DNA of 7,740 nt, taken from assembly GCA_019232645.1 (NCBI GenBank), contig JAFANO010000679.1, forward strand, positions 1-7,740, read 5' to 3'. Made by a program: the position numbers and the translations under genes. The notes beneath the pieces were generated by a model. That model was not told where the DNA came from. It searched no databases and worked only from the letters and a program-made list of their open reading frames with translations. How positions within the stretch are numbered: the stretch's first letter is position 1; each line of letters begins with the position of its first letter. This stretch comes from Planctomycetaceae bacterium. GTDB taxonomy: Bacteria > Planctomycetota > Planctomycetia > Isosphaerales > Isosphaeraceae. Shown one piece after another: positions 6,569-7,740 of the stretch.

Positions 6569-6760
6569 TCACTTCGGCGCCGGAGCGGGGGCGGGTAGCT
6601 TGAGGACCTTCTTGCCGCTCAGGTCTTCGAACTCCATGCCCGAGAAGAAATTCCCCGGCCGACTGTCGTCCGAAGGGGCGAGGCCGTGGCGGCAGGGCCG
6701 GGCCGGTAGCGGCGGGAACGACCTCGTCGCGAACCTCCTTGAGGAGCGGGTAGATCTCGT
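6569..6760 (-). pseudogene. C-terminal remnant of an unrecognised gene, probably frameshifted
   Basis: Two protein-like stretches lie in different minus-strand frames. From about 6760 one frame reads TYEIYPLLKEVRDEVVPA with a stop codon just before it. The second frame, from about 6660, reads NFFSGMEFEDLSGKKVLKLP and ends APAPAPK at the stop 6571-6569. Third positions are strongly G/C in both pieces, as in the intact genes here. This fits the 3' end of a real gene damaged by a frameshift near 6690 and cut off upstream by the hairpin-rich sequence at 6764. A 124-codon frame starting at 6943 does exist, but its first half crosses several hairpins and does not read like protein. I do not recognise the family. 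A real short gene using only the second frame is the alternative. Confidence 0.4.
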
Positions 6761-6763
6761 AAG

Positions 6764-6941
6764 TCCCTCAAGGGAGAGGCTTTCCGGCTGGAGATTTCCG
6801 ATGGGATCGATCCGTCGATCCCCTCCGCCAGTTCTCAGGGTCCTTGAAATTCCCCCAAGCCCGACCTCGCGGTCGGGCGATCCTCGAAACGCCTGACGGC
6901 GTGTCTCAACCTCGATCATTTTCCAGGGCAGAGGTTGAGGC
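6764..6941. repeat. tandem hairpin cluster, possible structured RNA or decayed mobile DNA
   Basis: Five stem-loops follow each other with short gaps. TCCCT/AGGGA has arms at 6764-6768 and 6771-6775. GGGATCGA/TCGATCCC spans 6803-6822 with loop TCCG. GCCCGACC/GGTCGGGC spans 6859-6878 with loop TCGC, which reads GCGA, a GNRA loop, on the minus strand. ACGCC/GGCGT spans 6889-6902. GTCTCAACCTC/GAGGTTGAGGC spans 6903-6941 with a 17-nt loop and one wobble. The density exceeds what the coding regions show. It directly adjoins the IS200/IS605-like palindrome at 6936-6966. I cannot assign it to a named RNA family or fix its strand. Confidence 0.5.
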
Positions 6942-6966
6942 ACCTCCCCACTCCTGAAAGCGGGGG
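6936..6966 (-). mobile_element. IS200/IS605-like end palindrome (relic)
   Basis: CCCC (6946-6949) pairs with GGGG (6962-6965). After an A-C mismatch, CT pairs with AG around the loop CCTGAA, giving an imperfect palindrome of the IS200/IS605 end type. On the minus strand the hairpin is followed by GGTGCCTCAA, which contains the TCAA tetranucleotide used as a right-end cleavage site in some members such as IS608. The flank T(G/C)AGGCACC and loop TGAA recur exactly 600 bp away at 7536-7563 in the same orientation. No transposase or TnpB frame is next to it, so it is probably a relic or a non-autonomous copy. Confidence 0.42.
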
Positions 6967-6976
6967 TCTCCTATAG

Positions 6977-7294
6977 ATCACCCCGTTAGCCTCCTCAACC
7001 TGTTGCCGTTTAAGAGATTATGGCATCCTCCAGAAGATATCGAATGTTCGTAGTTGCAGCCATGGAGTCCCAAGCCAACCCTGGAAAATAAGGGCTTTCC
7101 TGATGGCAGGCATCCTTGCATGCAAAACCTCCGAAAAAACCTCACGGAGTAGTCCCAAGCGATATCGTCAGCCGGTACGGACGCGGCGATTCCCACGATC
7201 GGCGGCCCTCGCAGATCGTCCTTGTTCGCAATCCACGGAAGGCGAGCCTCTATACTCGGAAGACGAGGCTTGTTAAGATTTTCGGCGGGATGAT
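6977..7294. other. lower-GC gene-poor stretch before the tRNA
   Basis: No convincing gene is visible in these 318 bp. The base composition is less GC-rich than left of 6570. It contains a 10-bp palindrome TTGCATGCAA (7116-7125) and a direct repeat AGTCCCAAGC (7066-7075 and 7151-7160). A 31-codon minus-strand frame starting at the ATG at 7113 (MPAIRKALIFQGW) is too short and unsupported to call. The right part holds the probable tRNA promoter. The stretch may be remains of a mobile element, since IS200/IS605-like ends lie on both sides of it. Confidence 0.4.
7251..7256 (+). promoter_or_regulatory. -10 box candidate for tRNA-Leu
   Basis: TATACT lies 38 nt before the first base of the tRNA and matches the -10 consensus at five of six bases. 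TTGTTC (7222-7227) resembles a -35 box, but the 23-nt spacing is too long, so only the -10 is proposed. Confidence 0.4.
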
Positions 7295-7377
7295 GCCGAA
7301 GTGGCGGAATGGCAGACGCGCCGGACTCAAAATCCGGTCCCCGCAAGGGGGTGTGGGTTCAAGTCCCACCTTCGGTA
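7295..7377 (+). tRNA. tRNA-Leu (anticodon CAA)
   Basis: An 83-nt class II tRNA folds cleanly. The acceptor stem is GCCGAAG/CTTCGGT (7295-7301 with 7370-7376), where the first pair is G-U. The D arm is GCG/CGC with a GG-containing loop. The anticodon stem is CCGGA/TCCGG (7321-7325 with 7333-7337), and its loop CTCAAAA gives anticodon CAA (7328-7330), reading UUG. A long variable arm CCCC-GCAA-GGGG (7339-7350) is present, as expected for leucine. The T arm is GTGGG-TTCAAGT-CCCAC (7353-7369), and the discriminator is A7377. CCA is not encoded; the next bases are CTC. Confidence 0.96.
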
Positions 7378-7402
7378 CTCAAGATCGCCTGTCTTACTTC
7401 GT

Positions 7403-7535
7403 TCAACTCGGTAACTCTTCGTCCTCGTCCTCTCCCTTGGCTGGCCGATCGGCGAGGATTTTCGGAACCAATCCCTTCCGAAACGCCTCCACTTGAATCA
7501 CTCCTTTCAAATGACGAGCGGTCAATACCCGAGAG
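7403..7535 (-). pseudogene. short low-GC coding remnant or small ORF next to the IS end
   Basis: From just inside the palindrome the minus-strand frame reads RVLTARHLKGVIQ, then VEAFRKGLVPKILADRP and ends in an acidic GEDEDEELPS tail at the stop 7405-7403. This is protein-like and open for about 44 codons outside the element. It may be the C-terminus of a gene cut by the insertion at about 7536. Alternatively it is an independent 29-residue ORF starting at the GTG at 7492, with AAAGGAG lying 8 nt upstream, which is a strong ribosome site. Third positions are only modestly G/C, unlike the main genes, suggesting foreign or relaxed sequence. The family is not recognised. Confidence 0.38.
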
Positions 7536-7740
7536 TCAGGCACCCGCCCCTGAAGGGGGTGGGCTTGTCGCGGGACTCAGAGCGGTCCGCGACCATGGGG
7601 ACCCTGACAGGTCCCTCGCCGGTGTCTTTCGACCCGGCACGCCCCATCGGTCTCCCGGGGGCTACTGCATCGAAGCGCCTCGCGGCGATGTCCGAAGCGC
7701 CCTGCGAAACCGGGGCTCCCCGAACCGATCGGGGAGTGTC
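7536..7740 (-). mobile_element. right end of an IS200/IS605-type (TnpB-associated) element, runs off window
   Basis: At 7543-7563, CCCGCCCC pairs with GGGGGTGGG over 8 bp (one G-T pair) around the loop TGAAG. On the minus strand the hairpin is preceded by CCCGCGACAAG and followed by GGTGCCTGAC, the arrangement seen at right ends of TnpB-carrying IS200/IS605 elements. The end is shared with the relic at 6936-6966. On this reading the element body extends rightward beyond base 7740, and the host flank begins near 7535 going left. No transposase gene is inside the window, so the family rests on the end structure and the RNA-like sequence behind it. Confidence 0.5.
7543..7740 (-). ncRNA. candidate omega-RNA-like scaffold
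   Basis: Read on the minus strand, this 198-nt stretch is a chain of stem-loops: 7736-7716 (CTCCCCGA/TCGGGGAG), 7690-7668 (CATCG/CGATG with inner GC pairs), 7662-7641 (GCCCC/GGGGC), 7638-7618 (GCCGG/CCGGC), 7615-7598 (GGGACC/GGTCCC), 7593-7567 (GTCGCGG/CCGCGAC) and the terminal 7563-7543 hairpin. TnpB nucleases of IS200/IS605 elements use an RNA made from the element's right end whose 3' guide is the flanking host DNA. Here the guide would begin near 7540 and run leftward (CTGACTCTCGGG). The minus frame from 7740 to 7517 is open but does not resemble a TnpB C-terminus. An unrelated structured RNA is possible. Confidence 0.42.

Noticed and set aside
6978..7346. Minus-strand 122-codon frame across the lower-GC stretch
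   Set aside because: It begins inside the tRNA gene, has no recognisable domain and no ribosome site, and does not resemble TnpB.
7116..7496. Plus-strand open frame containing PKWRNGRRAGLKIRSPQ
   Set aside because: This is the well-known false protein produced by translating a tRNA-Leu gene; the frame covers 7295-7377.
7517..7740. Open minus-strand frame at the right edge as the C-terminus of TnpB
   Set aside because: The translation lacks the zinc-finger and DxNAAxN-like ending of TnpB and the DNA is full of stems, so structured RNA is the better reading.
1..7740. CRISPR array
   Set aside because: No regularly spaced direct repeats with unique spacers are present.

Overview
The window looks like chromosomal DNA from a high-GC bacterium, most likely a planctomycete of the Isosphaeraceae type. 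The clues are strongly G/C-biased third codon positions in the convincing genes, a stand-alone GAF-SpoIIE phosphatase, a small cysteine-rich sigma-70-like protein of a kind I associate with planctomycetes, and sparse gene packing. This placement is inference; there is no rRNA or marker gene that fixes it.

Layout. Positions 1-1435 carry two plus-strand genes: an isochorismatase-family cysteine hydrolase (161-823) and a ChuX/HutX-like heme-carrier-family protein (908-1435). The latter converges, across only 16 bp, on a minus-strand block. That block runs, in transcription order from the right: a phosphoglucosamine/phosphomannomutase-type enzyme (6404-5037), a HAD-IB phosphatase joined to it by an ATGA stop/start overlap (5040-4330), a sigma-70-like regulator (4198-3539), a small single-pass membrane protein (3162-2878), and a GAF-SpoIIE PP2C-type serine phosphatase (2750-1452). 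A stretch without a convincing gene (3163-3538) separates the sigma-like gene from the membrane-protein gene.

The right end (6569-7740) is different in character. It has a decayed or frameshifted C-terminal coding remnant (6569-6760), a run of tightly packed hairpins (6764-6941), and an IS200/IS605-like imperfect-palindrome end (6936-6966). It also has a lower-GC gene-poor stretch, an intact tRNA-Leu(CAA) gene (7295-7377), and a short low-GC coding remnant on the minus strand (7403-7535). At the right edge (7536-7740) is what reads as the right end of an IS200/IS605-type element whose RNA would be dense in hairpins, like a TnpB omega-RNA scaffold. No transposase or TnpB gene is inside the window; if present it lies beyond base 7740.

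Functionally, the mutase-HAD pair suggests a sugar-phosphate or cell-envelope precursor unit. The SpoIIE phosphatase and sigma-like protein are signalling or transcription regulators. The two plus-strand genes are single enzymes or carriers with no visible pathway partners. The most interesting material is the mobile-element-like, hairpin-rich right third rather than the housekeeping genes.
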